A stretch of 64,000 nt of DNA. Origin: an uncultured Pelagibacteraceae bacterium (GTDB taxonomy: Bacteria; Pseudomonadota; Alphaproteobacteria; Pelagibacterales; Pelagibacteraceae). Positions 51,385 through 64,000 of this stretch are shown here, in pieces. The notes beneath the pieces were generated by a model. It made no database searches and had not been told where the DNA came from. It was given only the letters and a program-made list of their open reading frames with translations. The stretch is from contig CACGBI010000001.1 of the NCBI GenBank assembly GCA_902571235.1, forward strand, positions 1 to 64,000. The letters are read 5' to 3'. A program made the position numbers and the translations under genes. How positions within the stretch are numbered: position 1 is the first letter of the stretch; every line of letters starts with the position of its first letter.

Positions 51385-52266
51385 ATGATACCGTACGATA
51401 AAAGATCAGGAAAAATTTGGTACAATAATGAGCTCGTAGATTGGGCTGACGCCAAAATACACGTTTTAAACCATGGTTTACATTATGCTAGTTGTGTTTT
51501 CGAAGGGGAAAGAGTTTATGATGGATCTATATTTAAACTAGAAGAACATACAGCAAGACTTTTTTATTCAGCAAAAAGAATGGGTATGAAAATTCCATAT
51601 TCAGAGACAGAAATTAATGATGCCTGCAACAAAATAATTGCAATTCAAAAAGTAGAAAATGGATATGTAAGACCAACAATTTGGAGAGGAAGTGAAATGA
51701 TGGCGATTTCAGCACAACAAACAAAAATTCATGTTGCTATTGCAACATGGGAATGGGGATCATATTTTGATCCAAAATTAAAAATTGAGGGCATAAAACT
51801 AAATATTTCTAACTGGAAAAGACCAGCGCCAGATACAATTCCTTGGGACACTAAAGCATCAGGACTTTATATGATTTGTACGCTATCAAAACATGAAGCT
51901 GAGAGACAAGGATATACAGACTCATTAATGTTAGATCATGAAGGAAATGTAGCTGAGGCAACAGGTGCAAATATTTTCTTTAAAGATAAAAATGATGAGA
52001 TACACACACCAATACCAGACTCATTTTTAGATGGTATTACAAGACGAACAGTTATTGATATTGCTAAATCAAAAAATATCAAAGTCCATGAAAGAAAAAT
52101 TAAACCCTCAGAGCTCTCAAATTTTGTTGGTTGTTTTTTAACAGGGACAGCTGCAGAAGTAACACCAGTATCTTGCATAGCAGAAAATCAATTTAAAGTT
52201 TGTGATTTAATTATAGATTTAAATAAGAGCTATCAAAACTTAGTTAGAAAGAAAAAAGCAGCCTAA
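51385..52266 (+). CDS. ilvE: branched-chain amino acid aminotransferase (class IV)
   Basis: 293 aa; HGLHYASCVFEGERVYDG, GNVAEATGANIFF, DGITRRTVIDIA. Confidence 0.95.
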   Translation: MIPYDKRSGKIWYNNELVDWADAKIHVLNHGLHYASCVFEGERVYDGSIFKLEEHTARLFYSAKRMGMKIPYSETEINDACNKIIAIQKVENGYVRPTIWRGSEMMAISAQQTKIHVAIATWEWGSYFDPKLKIEGIKLNISNWKRPAPDTIPWDTKASGLYMICTLSKHEAERQGYTDSLMLDHEGNVAEATGANIFFKDKNDEIHTPIPDSFLDGITRRTVIDIAKSKNIKVHERKIKPSELSNFVGCFLTGTAAEVTPVSCIAENQFKVCDLIIDLNKSYQNLVRKKKAA

Positions 52267-52847
52267 TCTTTGTTGTCCACAGATATTGCGTGATCAATTC
52301 CTTTACGCATATATTCATATCCAGTAAACAAAGTAAGTGCAGCTGACAACCATAATAAGATTATTCCAATTGTTTGAGCATTATAATCTTGAAAATTTAT
52401 AATTTTGTTACCAGTTTCACCAGAAAGTAAGAGAGCAATAGATACCATTTGTAAAACAGTTTTTAATTTAGCTAAGTTTGAAACAGGAAGTTTAATTTTA
52501 CCCTTTGCTAAAAATTCTCTTAATCCAGAGATCAAAATTTCTCTTGTAAGAATTATTATTGCTGCAATAACTTCATAATGACGAATAGTACCATCCATTA
52601 CTAAAAGTATCAAAGCGGTAGCTACAATAATTTTATCTGCAATAGGATCTAATAATTCTCCTAACTTTGATTCTTCACCTAATAATCTAGCTAACATTCC
52701 ATCCAAAAAGTCAGTAAAGGAAGCAACTATAAATAAAATCAAAGCAGTAAGATCACCATAAAAACCTGGTAAATAAAATGCCAATACAAAGAAAGGAACA
52801 ATCAATATTCGACCAATAGTTAAAATATTAGGGATTTTTCTAAGCAT
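52263..52847 (-). CDS. pgsA: CDP-diacylglycerol-glycerol-3-phosphate 3-phosphatidyltransferase
   Basis: 194 aa; PNILTIGRILIVPFF, TDFLDGMLARLLGEESKLGELLDPIADK. Confidence 0.95.
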   Translation of the reverse strand: MLRKIPNILTIGRILIVPFFVLAFYLPGFYGDLTALILFIVASFTDFLDGMLARLLGEESKLGELLDPIADKIIVATALILLVMDGTIRHYEVIAAIIILTREILISGLREFLAKGKIKLPVSNLAKLKTVLQMVSIALLLSGETGNKIINFQDYNAQTIGIILLWLSAALTLFTGYEYMRKGIDHAISVDNKD

Positions 52848-52855
52848 ATTTAAAT

Positions 52856-54721
52856 TTATTCATGAAAAAAATTATATATTTTTTTTGCAACTATTGTTTC
52901 AACACCTTCTACTGATTTTATTTCATCAAGACTAGCAGATTCTACTGCCCTCGCAGATCCAAAATGGTTTAATAATGCTCTTTTTCTTATAGACCCAATA
53001 CCTTCAATTTGATCAAGTAAAGACTTACTAATCCCTTTTTTTCTTTTAGCTCTATGGGCACTTATTGCAAATCTATGGGCTTCATCACGTACCCTCTGCA
53101 AGAAAAAAAGAGTAGGATCATTTTTTGTAAATTTATACTCTTTACCATTGTGAAAAAATGTTTCATTCCCACTATTTCTGAATTTCCCTTTTGCTATTGC
53201 TATTACAGGAATTTCGTTTAAACCAAATTCATTGAGTGTTTCTCTGGCTGATGAATATTGTCCTTTTCCGCCATCTATAAGCACTAAATCAGGAAAGCTT
53301 AAAAAATTTCCTTTTTCTTGTATTGCTCTCTTAAACCTTCTTCCCAAAACTTCTCTTATCATTCCATAGTCATCCTGTTTGAAATTTTCGTTTTTAATAT
53401 TAAATTTTCTGTATCTTTTTTTAACAAAACCCTCTTCACCATAAGTAATTAATGCGCCAACACTATTTGTGCCTTGAATATGGCTATTATCATATACTTC
53501 TATAAGGCTAATATTATTTTCAATTTTAAATTTTTTTGAAATTTTATTAAGTAATTCTCTGTTATTTTGATTTTCATAAAGATTTCTACTTAAACTATTT
53601 TTAGCATTTTTAATTGCAAGATTTATAACTTTTAGTCTTGATCCTTTTTTTGCAATAGAAATATTTATTTGCTTATTTTCTTTTTTTGAGAGAGTTTTTT
53701 CAATTAGTTTTTTTTCTTTAATTTCTTCACTAAGAATAATTGAACGCGGAACAGCTTTGTTTTCATAAAATTGAGATACAAATGAATTTAATATGTTGCT
53801 AAAATTTTCATCAGGGTCATGTTTTGGAAAAAAAGCTTGATTACCCCAATTTTGTTTTGACCTATAGAAAAATACTTGAATACAAGTTTTGCCTGACTCT
53901 TTATATCCAGCAATTACATCAGCTTCGGTCAAATTTACATCACTAATTGTTAATGATGATTGAATGATATTTAAAGACTTTATCTTGTCTCTTACTATCG
54001 CAGCCTTTTCAAAATCTAATTCTTCACTTGCATTCTCCATTTGTGATGAAAGTGTTTGCTGTATCTTTCTAGATCGACCTTTACTCAAAAACTCGTCTGC
54101 TGCCTCTACTAATTTAGCATAGTCCTCTTTATTTATCTTTCCACCACATGGACCAGCACACCTTTTTAAAAAATAATTAAAACAAGTTTTGTCTCCTGCT
54201 TCTACTTGTTTATCAGTACAAGATCTCAACAAAAATATTCTTTGAAGAGTTTTTATTGCACTATTAACAGCAAGTGAACTTGCAAAAGGCCCGTAATATT
54301 TACCAAGTTTGTTTTTTGCCCCCCTATGCCTTTCTATACGAGGGAATTCATGCTTAGAAATAAATATATAAGGAAAAGACTTATCGTCTTTCAGCAATAT
54401 ATTAAATTTAGGTTTATGTTTTTTAATTAAATTAGCTTCTAATAATAAGGCCTCACTTTCATTTGTAGTAGTTGTAATTTCAAGTCTAACAGTTTGAGAC
54501 AACATTCTTTCAGTCCGAATAATATGATTTTTTTCAGAGATATAACTTTTAAGTCTGTTTGGTAAATTTTTTGCTTTTCCAACATAAAGGATGTCTCCTT
54601 TATCATTTAACATTCGATAAACGCCAGGTAGTTTAGGAATTAAAGGGAGTTCTTTTTTTATTACTTCTTTACCAACTTCAGAACTTATCATGACTTCTTT
54701 TTTTGGTAATTTGAATACCAA
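52856..54721 (-). CDS. uvrC: excinuclease ABC subunit C
   Basis: 621 aa; [40 protein letters not shown]; alternative start at 54691. Confidence 0.97.
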   Translation of the reverse strand: MVFKLPKKEVMISSEVGKEVIKKELPLIPKLPGVYRMLNDKGDILYVGKAKNLPNRLKSYISEKNHIIRTERMLSQTVRLEITTTTNESEALLLEANLIKKHKPKFNILLKDDKSFPYIFISKHEFPRIERHRGAKNKLGKYYGPFASSLAVNSAIKTLQRIFLLRSCTDKQVEAGDKTCFNYFLKRCAGPCGGKINKEDYAKLVEAADEFLSKGRSRKIQQTLSSQMENASEELDFEKAAIVRDKIKSLNIIQSSLTISDVNLTEADVIAGYKESGKTCIQVFFYRSKQNWGNQAFFPKHDPDENFSNILNSFVSQFYENKAVPRSIILSEEIKEKKLIEKTLSKKENKQINISIAKKGSRLKVINLAIKNAKNSLSRNLYENQNNRELLNKISKKFKIENNISLIEVYDNSHIQGTNSVGALITYGEEGFVKKRYRKFNIKNENFKQDDYGMIREVLGRRFKRAIQEKGNFLSFPDLVLIDGGKGQYSSARETLNEFGLNEIPVIAIAKGKFRNSGNETFFHNGKEYKFTKNDPTLFFLQRVRDEAHRFAISAHRAKRKKGISKSLLDQIEGIGSIRKRALLNHFGSARAVESASLDEIKSVEGVETIVAKKIYNFFHE

Positions 54722-55103
54722 CTGATGAACATTCTTTTAAAATTTCCAGCTTTTCAATTTTTAACATTATTTTACCTATTCTCTTATCCTTAAAAAGTTC
54801 ATCAAAAACTGCTTCGGCCAAAGTTTCTAAAAAATTATAGTGCTTCTTTTTAATTAATTTTTTAATTAATTTAACAATAGTTGCATAATTTACTATTGAT
54901 TTAAGATCTTTATCATTTGAAGGCTTTTTATCTTGATAATCAATTTCCAAACTAAATTTTACTTTTTGTGCTTTCTCTTTCTCAAAATCATAATAGCCAA
55001 GCTTTAAATCTAAAATTAATTCATTTATAAGAATTTTTTTCTCGTAGTTAAATAAACTTTTATTTTTATCTATTTTTACAATTTTGAGATTATTTTTTTT
55101 CAT
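54678..55103 (-). CDS. folB: dihydroneopterin aldolase family protein
   Basis: 141 aa; [43 protein letters not shown]. Confidence 0.87.
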   Translation of the reverse strand: MKKNNLKIVKIDKNKSLFNYEKKILINELILDLKLGYYDFEKEKAQKVKFSLEIDYQDKKPSNDKDLKSIVNYATIVKLIKKLIKKKHYNFLETLAEAVFDELFKDKRIGKIMLKIEKLEILKECSSVGIQITKKRSHDKF

Positions 55104-55836
55104 TCTTTGCCTTTAATAATATCTGGTGTCTGCCAATTTAAGCTTTGACCACTATCTATTGCCAAAACTTGGCCTGTAATAGAACTGTTTTTTATAAAAA
55201 AGTCAACTGCATTAGAAACCTCATTAACATCAACTTGTTTTTTAAGTGGTGTAGCTAAATATTGATTTTTGAAATGTTTTTCTGATTGTCTTTTATTTTT
55301 GATTGTTGGGCCTGGAGCTATCCCATTAACTCGTATATTTGGTGATAGGCTCATCGCACTTGTTTTAGTTAAAGTATATAGGCCAGTTTTGCTTAATGTG
55401 TATGAGAAAAAATATGGAGTTAATTTAAATATTCTTTGATCAATTATATTAATGATATTGTTATTTTTACCTCTGACATTTTTTGAGAATTCTTTTGATA
55501 AAAGAGCAGGAGCCCTAAGGTTTGTAGAAATATGATTTTCCCAGCTCTTAGAGGTAAAATTTTCCAATTTATCGTTTTCAAATAATGAAGCATTATTTAT
55601 TAAGCAATCAAAGAATCTCATTTTTGATTTAGATAATTTAATTATTTTACGTATGTCTCTTTCTTTACTTAAATCACCACTGACCAAATAGACTATTGTT
55701 CCAAATTTTTGTAATTTTTTCTTTAAACTTTCTGCTTTAGATTTTGATTTATTGTAATGGATGGTAATTTCTATATTTGGACCAGATAATTTCTCAGCAA
55801 TTGCTGCACCTATTCTAGTAGCTCCACCAGTAATTA

Positions 55837-55855
<19 letters not shown>
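55100..55855 (-). CDS. short-chain dehydrogenase/reductase, pteridine-reductase/FolM-like
   Basis: 251 aa; [49 protein letters not shown]. Confidence 0.85.
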
Positions 55856-59235
<3,380 letters not shown>

Positions 59236-59236
59236 T

Positions 59237-60181
59237 TTAGTGAGATAAAAATTTTTCAGCTTCTAGTGCAGCCATACAACCCATTCCTGCAGCAGTTACA
59301 GCTTGTCTAAAAGTCTTGTCTTTTACATCTCCAGCAGCATAAACTCCAGGGATATTAGTTTCAGTAGAATCTGGTTTAGTTATTAAATAACCTTCTTTAT
59401 CCATTTTTAATTGTTCCTTAAATAATGATGTCGCTGGATCATGTCCAATTGCTATAAATAAACCATCAACTTTAATCTCTTTAATTTTATTGGTTTTTAA
59501 ATTTTTAATTTTAATTCCTTTTACATTTTTAGGCTCTGTGTCTCCAATTACATCCTCTACAATCGAGTCCCAAACTATTTCAATTTTTTTATTTTCCATT
59601 AGTTTTTTTTGTAACATTTTTTCTGCTCTTAAACTGTCTCGTCTATGAATTAATTTTACTTTTGAGGCAAACTTTGTAAGAAACATTGCCTCTTCAACTG
59701 CAGCATTACCACCACCAACAACCGCAACTTCTTTTTCTTTAAAAAAAAATCCGTCACATGTTGCACAAGCAGAAACACCAAAACCCCTAAATTCCTGTTC
59801 TGATTTAAGATTTAACCATCTTGCTTGCGCACCAGTAGAAATAATTATGCTATCTGCAGTATATTTTTGACCACTATCTCCAATTGCCTCAAAAGGTTTA
59901 GATTTTAAATTTACAGAACCAATATGATCTTCAATCATCTCAGTTCCAACTGCTTTTGCCTGATCTTTCATTTGGTCCATTAACCAAGGTCCTTGTATCA
60001 CGTCAGCAAAACCTGGATAATTTTCAACATCAGTAGTTGTTGTTAATTGTCCACCAGGCTCAGACCCATAAACTAAAATTGGATTTAGCATTGCGCGTGC
60101 CGCATAAACTGCTGCAGTATATCCAGCTGGACCGGATCCAATTATTAACACTTTTGTGTGTTTAGTTGGATTTTGACTCAT
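59237..60181 (-). CDS. trxB: thioredoxin-disulfide reductase
   Basis: 314 aa; VLIIGSGPAGYTAAVYAARA, SACATCDGFFF (CATC), VYAAGDVKDKTFRQAVTAAGMG. Confidence 0.96.
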   Translation of the reverse strand: MSQNPTKHTKVLIIGSGPAGYTAAVYAARAMLNPILVYGSEPGGQLTTTTDVENYPGFADVIQGPWLMDQMKDQAKAVGTEMIEDHIGSVNLKSKPFEAIGDSGQKYTADSIIISTGAQARWLNLKSEQEFRGFGVSACATCDGFFFKEKEVAVVGGGNAAVEEAMFLTKFASKVKLIHRRDSLRAEKMLQKKLMENKKIEIVWDSIVEDVIGDTEPKNVKGIKIKNLKTNKIKEIKVDGLFIAIGHDPATSLFKEQLKMDKEGYLITKPDSTETNIPGVYAAGDVKDKTFRQAVTAAGMGCMAALEAEKFLSH

Positions 60182-60202
60182 ATGAAAGCTATATAGTAAT
60201 TA

Positions 60203-61147
60203 ATGAACAAATTAAAAGGTATATTATTGACTCAAGGCATGCATGGAATGATCAGCCAAGTAGAGGGACTGGCAAAAGCTTTAGACATTGATTTTACTCA
60301 CCAGACAGTTGAACTAAATAATTTTTGGAAAATGATTCCTCCTAAACTTACTCCAATTTCACAAAGTGTTTATAAAAAAATTGACCTACCTGACTTTGAT
60401 ATAATTATCTCTTGTGGACGTAAAAGTGTAATTCCTTCAATTCACTTAAAAAATAATTCAAAAAAAAAGGTAATCAACATTCATATCCAAGATCCAAAGG
60501 TAAACTTTAATCATTTTGATTTTATTGTTGCTCCTGAGCATGACTCTATAAAAGGTCAAAATGTAATTAGTACAAAAGGTGCAATTCACTATCTTACGGA
60601 TGAAGAGATTATAAAAAATAAAGATTATTTAAGTTCATTTATTAAAAAAGATCATAGAAAAATTTGTTCATTAATTTTGGGTGGCCCAACAAAGTATTAT
60701 GATTATTCCTTAGAGAATATGAAAAATATTTTTTCTATTTTAAATAGTTTATTAAAAAAAAATGACCTTCAACTTGTTGTAATTCCATCTATGAGAACTC
60801 CAAAAAATTCAATTGATTTTGCAAAAAAATATTTTGGAGAAAATCATACAATTATAGATAATATCGATAAAAAAGCTTATTTATCTGCTTTATCTATATC
60901 TGATAGTATAGTTGTTACATGTGACTCAAGTTCCATGATTTCAGAGGCAGCATTAACTGGAAAACCTATTTTTGTCGCAAATATTTTACCAAGAAAAAAT
61001 GATAAAAGATTTCAAGAATTTAGAAATTTATTTAGAGAATTAAATATAATAAGAAATTTAGGTGAAGAAGTGGAAAATTGGAGCTATCAAAAACTAGATG
61101 AAACGAATAGAGTAGCGAATATCATTAAACAAAAAATTAATTCTTAA
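60203..61147 (+). CDS. ELM1/DUF1022-family (GT-B-like) protein
   Basis: 314 aa; LLTQGMHGMISQVEGLAKAL, CGRKSVIPSIHLK, CDSSSMISEAALTGKPIFV. Confidence 0.85.
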   Translation: MNKLKGILLTQGMHGMISQVEGLAKALDIDFTHQTVELNNFWKMIPPKLTPISQSVYKKIDLPDFDIIISCGRKSVIPSIHLKNNSKKKVINIHIQDPKVNFNHFDFIVAPEHDSIKGQNVISTKGAIHYLTDEEIIKNKDYLSSFIKKDHRKICSLILGGPTKYYDYSLENMKNIFSILNSLLKKNDLQLVVIPSMRTPKNSIDFAKKYFGENHTIIDNIDKKAYLSALSISDSIVVTCDSSSMISEAALTGKPIFVANILPRKNDKRFQEFRNLFRELNIIRNLGEEVENWSYQKLDETNRVANIIKQKINS

Positions 61148-61812
61148 TGTCATTTCTAAATTCAATTAAAGATAAATCTAAAAAGCATGAATTTCCCTTT
61201 GATCATTGGGAATACACTAATGCTCTTACAAATGAAGCGATAGAGGAAATTATTAAAGCAGATATTCCAGATGTTAGTAAACATAATCTTAATTATGATG
61301 GAACAAGAGCTATTGACGGTGGAGCTGCAGAGTTTAGGGAAGGAATTGCATCCGGAGGTAAAGCAATTAAATTTAGATGTTTTATAACTAAGGAAAACGC
61401 TTTACAATTTCCACACTTAGTAAGATTTATTAACGAACTTCAAACTAAAGAAGTATATCAAACTATTTCAAAAATGATTAACAAAGATTTATCAAATTCT
61501 TATGTAAGAGTTGAAGTTATTTGTGATAGAGAAGGATTTTGGCTTAAACCTCATTGTGATATCAAAGAAAAATTGATGTCAGGATTAATTTTTGTAAATA
61601 TCGCAAATGAGTCAGAAGAATTAGGCACAGATTTTTACAATCAAAAACTAGAAAAAGTAAAAACAGTTCCTTATAAACATAATTATGGATATCTTTTTAC
61701 TAGCGGCCCTGATACTTGGCACGGAATGGAAAAAAAGAAAATAGTTAAAGAAAGAAGATGTATACAAGTAAATTATGTAACTTTTGAGACAGATTGGAAA
61801 GTAAATACTTAA
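61147..61812 (+). CDS. 2OG-Fe(II) oxygenase superfamily protein
   Basis: 221 aa; LKPHCDIKEKLMSGLIFVN (HxD), LFTSGPDTWHGME (distal His), RRCIQVNYV. Confidence 0.78.
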   Translation: MSFLNSIKDKSKKHEFPFDHWEYTNALTNEAIEEIIKADIPDVSKHNLNYDGTRAIDGGAAEFREGIASGGKAIKFRCFITKENALQFPHLVRFINELQTKEVYQTISKMINKDLSNSYVRVEVICDREGFWLKPHCDIKEKLMSGLIFVNIANESEELGTDFYNQKLEKVKTVPYKHNYGYLFTSGPDTWHGMEKKKIVKERRCIQVNYVTFETDWKVNT

Positions 61813-64000
61813 ATATCTTGAAGTGATATAACTTCTAACTTTTTAGTTTTAAGTGATCTTATTGCTTCCAAACATGCAAGCGCAGTTGACATATTAGTAC
61901 AATAAGGGACTTTATTTTTGAGAGTTCCTCTTCTAAGTGCAATTGCATCATTTAATCTATGCTCAGTATTTCCTCCACCAGTATTAATTACCAATGCAAT
62001 TTTTTTAGAGTCTAATATATCTACTATGTGAGGAGATCCACTGCTTACTTTGTTGATGATTCTACATTTCATTTTATGTTTTCTAATATATTCAGCAGTC
62101 CCTCTTGTTGCACATAATGTAAAATTTAATTTTATAAGTTCTTTTGCTAAATTAATTCCTTCATCCTTATGTGAGTCTTTTAAAGAGATAAAAGCAAGTC
62201 CTTGTTTTGGTAAAGAATTGGCAGAGGCTATTTGACTTTTAGCAAATGCCATCCCAAAGTTTTTATCAAAGCCCATTACTTCACCAGTTGACTTCATTTC
62301 AGGACCTAAAAGTAAATCACTATTAGGAAATTTATTAAAAGGAAATACAGCTTCTTTAACTGCATACATTCCTCTAGAATTATCTTTTAAATTAAATTTA
62401 GTTAATTTTTCACCCGCCATCACTCTAGATGCAATTTTAGCAAGAGGTAAACCTTTTGCTTTTGAGACAAATGGCACTGTCCTACTTGCTCTGGGGTTAA
62501 CTTCGATAACATAAATTTCATCTTTTTTGATTGCAAATTGAACATTCATGAAACCTTTAACTTTTAAAGCCAAAGCCAATTTTTTAGTTTGATTTTCAAT
62601 TTCTTTAATTAAATACGGTTTGATAGATATTGGAGGCAAGCTACAAGCTGAATCACCGGAGTGAATTCCAGCCTCTTCAATGTGCTGCATGATACCTGCA
62701 ACGTGTACTTGCTTTCCATCAGATATTGCATCAACATCAACTTCCATTGCATGATTAATAAACTTATCAACTAGAATTGGATTTTTTTCGGCTGCTTTAA
62801 ATGCTTCCTCAACAAAATTTTTAAGCTGGCTTTTTTCATGAACTATTTCCATTGCTCTTCCACCTAGAACATACGAGGGCCTAACCATTAAAGGTAAACC
62901 AATTCTGTCAGCTATTTGAATAGCTTGTTTAAAAGTTTTAGCAATTCCACTTTCAGCCTGTTTTAGTCTCAACCTCTTAAGTAAATTTCTAAATCTATCT
63001 CTGTCTTCTGCTAAATCAATCGATGTGTATTGTGTTCCCAGGATTGGAAGCCTGTTTTCATATAAAAATTTTGCAAGTTTAATTGGGGTTTGACCACCAA
63101 ATTGAGCAATAATCCCAATTAAGTTTCCTTTTTCTTTTTCTTTCTTAATTATATTAAAAACATATTCTTCTTTGAGTGGCTCAAAATATAATCGATCACT
63201 TGTATCATAATCTGTTGAAACTGTTTCAGGGTTGCAATTAACCATTATTGTCTCAAATCCAGCTTCTTTTAATGAAAAACTCGCCTGGCAGCAGCAATAA
63301 TCAAATTCTATTCCTTGACCAATTCTATTAGGACCACCACCTAGAATAATAATCTTTTTCTTAGTTGATGGATCTGCTTCACATTCTGAATTAATTGAGA
63401 AATTTCGTTGATATGTTGAGTACATATAAGGTGTAAATGATTTAAATTCAGCTGCACAAGTATCAACTTTTTTAAATACCGGTAAAATTTTAAGGGCAAT
63501 TCTTTTTCGTCTTATTATATCTTCTGATGTATTTGTTAACTCTGCTAATTTTTTGTCAGAAAAGCCTATTGATTTTATTTTATTAAATTCATTAAAATTC
63601 TTGGGTAACCCTTTACCTTTAATCTTAATTTCACTGTCTACTATTTCTTTAATTTGCTCTAGAAACCACGGATCAATTTTTGATAGTAGGAATATTTTTT
63701 TTAAATTAATTTTTTTTCTAATTGCTTCTGCAACTAGTAAGAGTTTATTGGGAATATTTTCTTTGAGCTTTTTTTCAATTAGTTTTTTATCTACATCAAA
63801 TATTCTATCTAATCCTGAAAAACCGGTTTCAAGAGACACTAATGCTTTTTGAAGAGATTCTTTAAAATTTCTACCTATGGCCATTGCTTCACCAACCGAT
63901 TTCATTGATGTGCCTAGAGTTGCTGGAGAAGTTGAAAATTTTTCAAATGTAAATCTTGGAATTTTTGTTACTACATAATCAATACTTGGTTCAAACGAAG
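61809..64000 (-). CDS. carB: carbamoyl-phosphate synthase large subunit (5' end beyond window)
   Basis: ORF 61809..63905 continues in frame to the edge: SFEPSIDYVVTKIPRFTFEKFSTSPATLGTSMKSVGEAMAIGRNFKES; GGGPNRIGQGIEFDYCCCQA, MQHIEEAGIHSGDSACSLPP. Confidence 0.97.
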   Translation of the reverse strand, partial: SFEPSIDYVVTKIPRFTFEKFSTSPATLGTSMKSVGEAMAIGRNFKESLQKALVSLETGFSGLDRIFDVDKKLIEKKLKENIPNKLLLVAEAIRKKINLKKIFLLSKIDPWFLEQIKEIVDSEIKIKGKGLPKNFNEFNKIKSIGFSDKKLAELTNTSEDIIRRKRIALKILPVFKKVDTCAAEFKSFTPYMYSTYQRNFSINSECEADPSTKKKIIILGGGPNRIGQGIEFDYCCCQASFSLKEAGFETIMVNCNPETVSTDYDTSDRLYFEPLKEEYVFNIIKKEKEKGNLIGIIAQFGGQTPIKLAKFLYENRLPILGTQYTSIDLAEDRDRFRNLLKRLRLKQAESGIAKTFKQAIQIADRIGLPLMVRPSYVLGGRAMEIVHEKSQLKNFVEEAFKAAEKNPILVDKFINHAMEVDVDAISDGKQVHVAGIMQHIEEAGIHSGDSACSLPPISIKPYLIKEIENQTKKLALALKVKGFMNVQFAIKKDEIYVIEVNPRASRTVPFVSKAKGLPLAKIASRVMAGEKLTKFNLKDNSRGMYAVKEAVFPFNKFPNSDLLLGPEMKSTGEVMGFDKNFGMAFAKSQIASANSLPKQGLAFISLKDSHKDEGINLAKELIKLNFTLCATRGTAEYIRKHKMKCRIINKVSSGSPHIVDILDSKKIALVINTGGGNTEHRLNDAIALRRGTLKNKVPYCTNMSTALACLEAIRSLKTKKLEVISLQDI

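Noticed and set aside
51318-51455. N-terminal extension of the MarR ORF
   Set aside because: Runs antisense into the ilvE 5' end; MarR homology begins near the ATG at 51317.

Overview
The window is a very AT-rich, densely packed chromosomal segment. Protein sequences and gene order look like an alphaproteobacterium of the SAR11/Pelagibacter type (inference from recognised families; no search was run). I see about 70 protein genes and one tRNA (tRNA-Gln, TTG anticodon). I see no CRISPR, prophage or IS elements. Main modules: lipid A/LPS genes (lpxK-waaA-msbA), a redox/stress-like cluster (qor, pirin, tandem CDGSH, HxlR, DUF924), the cytochrome c oxidase operon (coxB-coxA-ctaB-small ORF-ctaG-coxC-surf1-thrC), a retinal/carotenoid cluster (crtI-crtB-crtY-blh) directly downstream of the F0 ATP synthase genes, smc, mutY/ccrM/rnhB/udg, the cytochrome bc1 operon (petABC), a MarR-OmpR-EnvZ regulatory operon, folB plus a pteridine-reductase-like SDR between uvrC and uvrB, and carB (truncated at the right edge). 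Best leads: (1) an 857-aa SMC that appears to lack the globular hinge; (2) a tRNA-Gln gene 3 nt upstream of a CCA-adding enzyme gene whose reading frame is broken at a poly-A run; (3) three GANTC sites clustered upstream of a CcrM-type methyltransferase gene; (4) all ten convergent gene pairs end within 1 bp of each other or overlap, five of them by exactly 4 bp at a shared stop; (5) a 14-gene co-directional run linking smc, F0 ATPase and retinal synthesis; (6) an unlisted 41-aa ORF in the cox operon.
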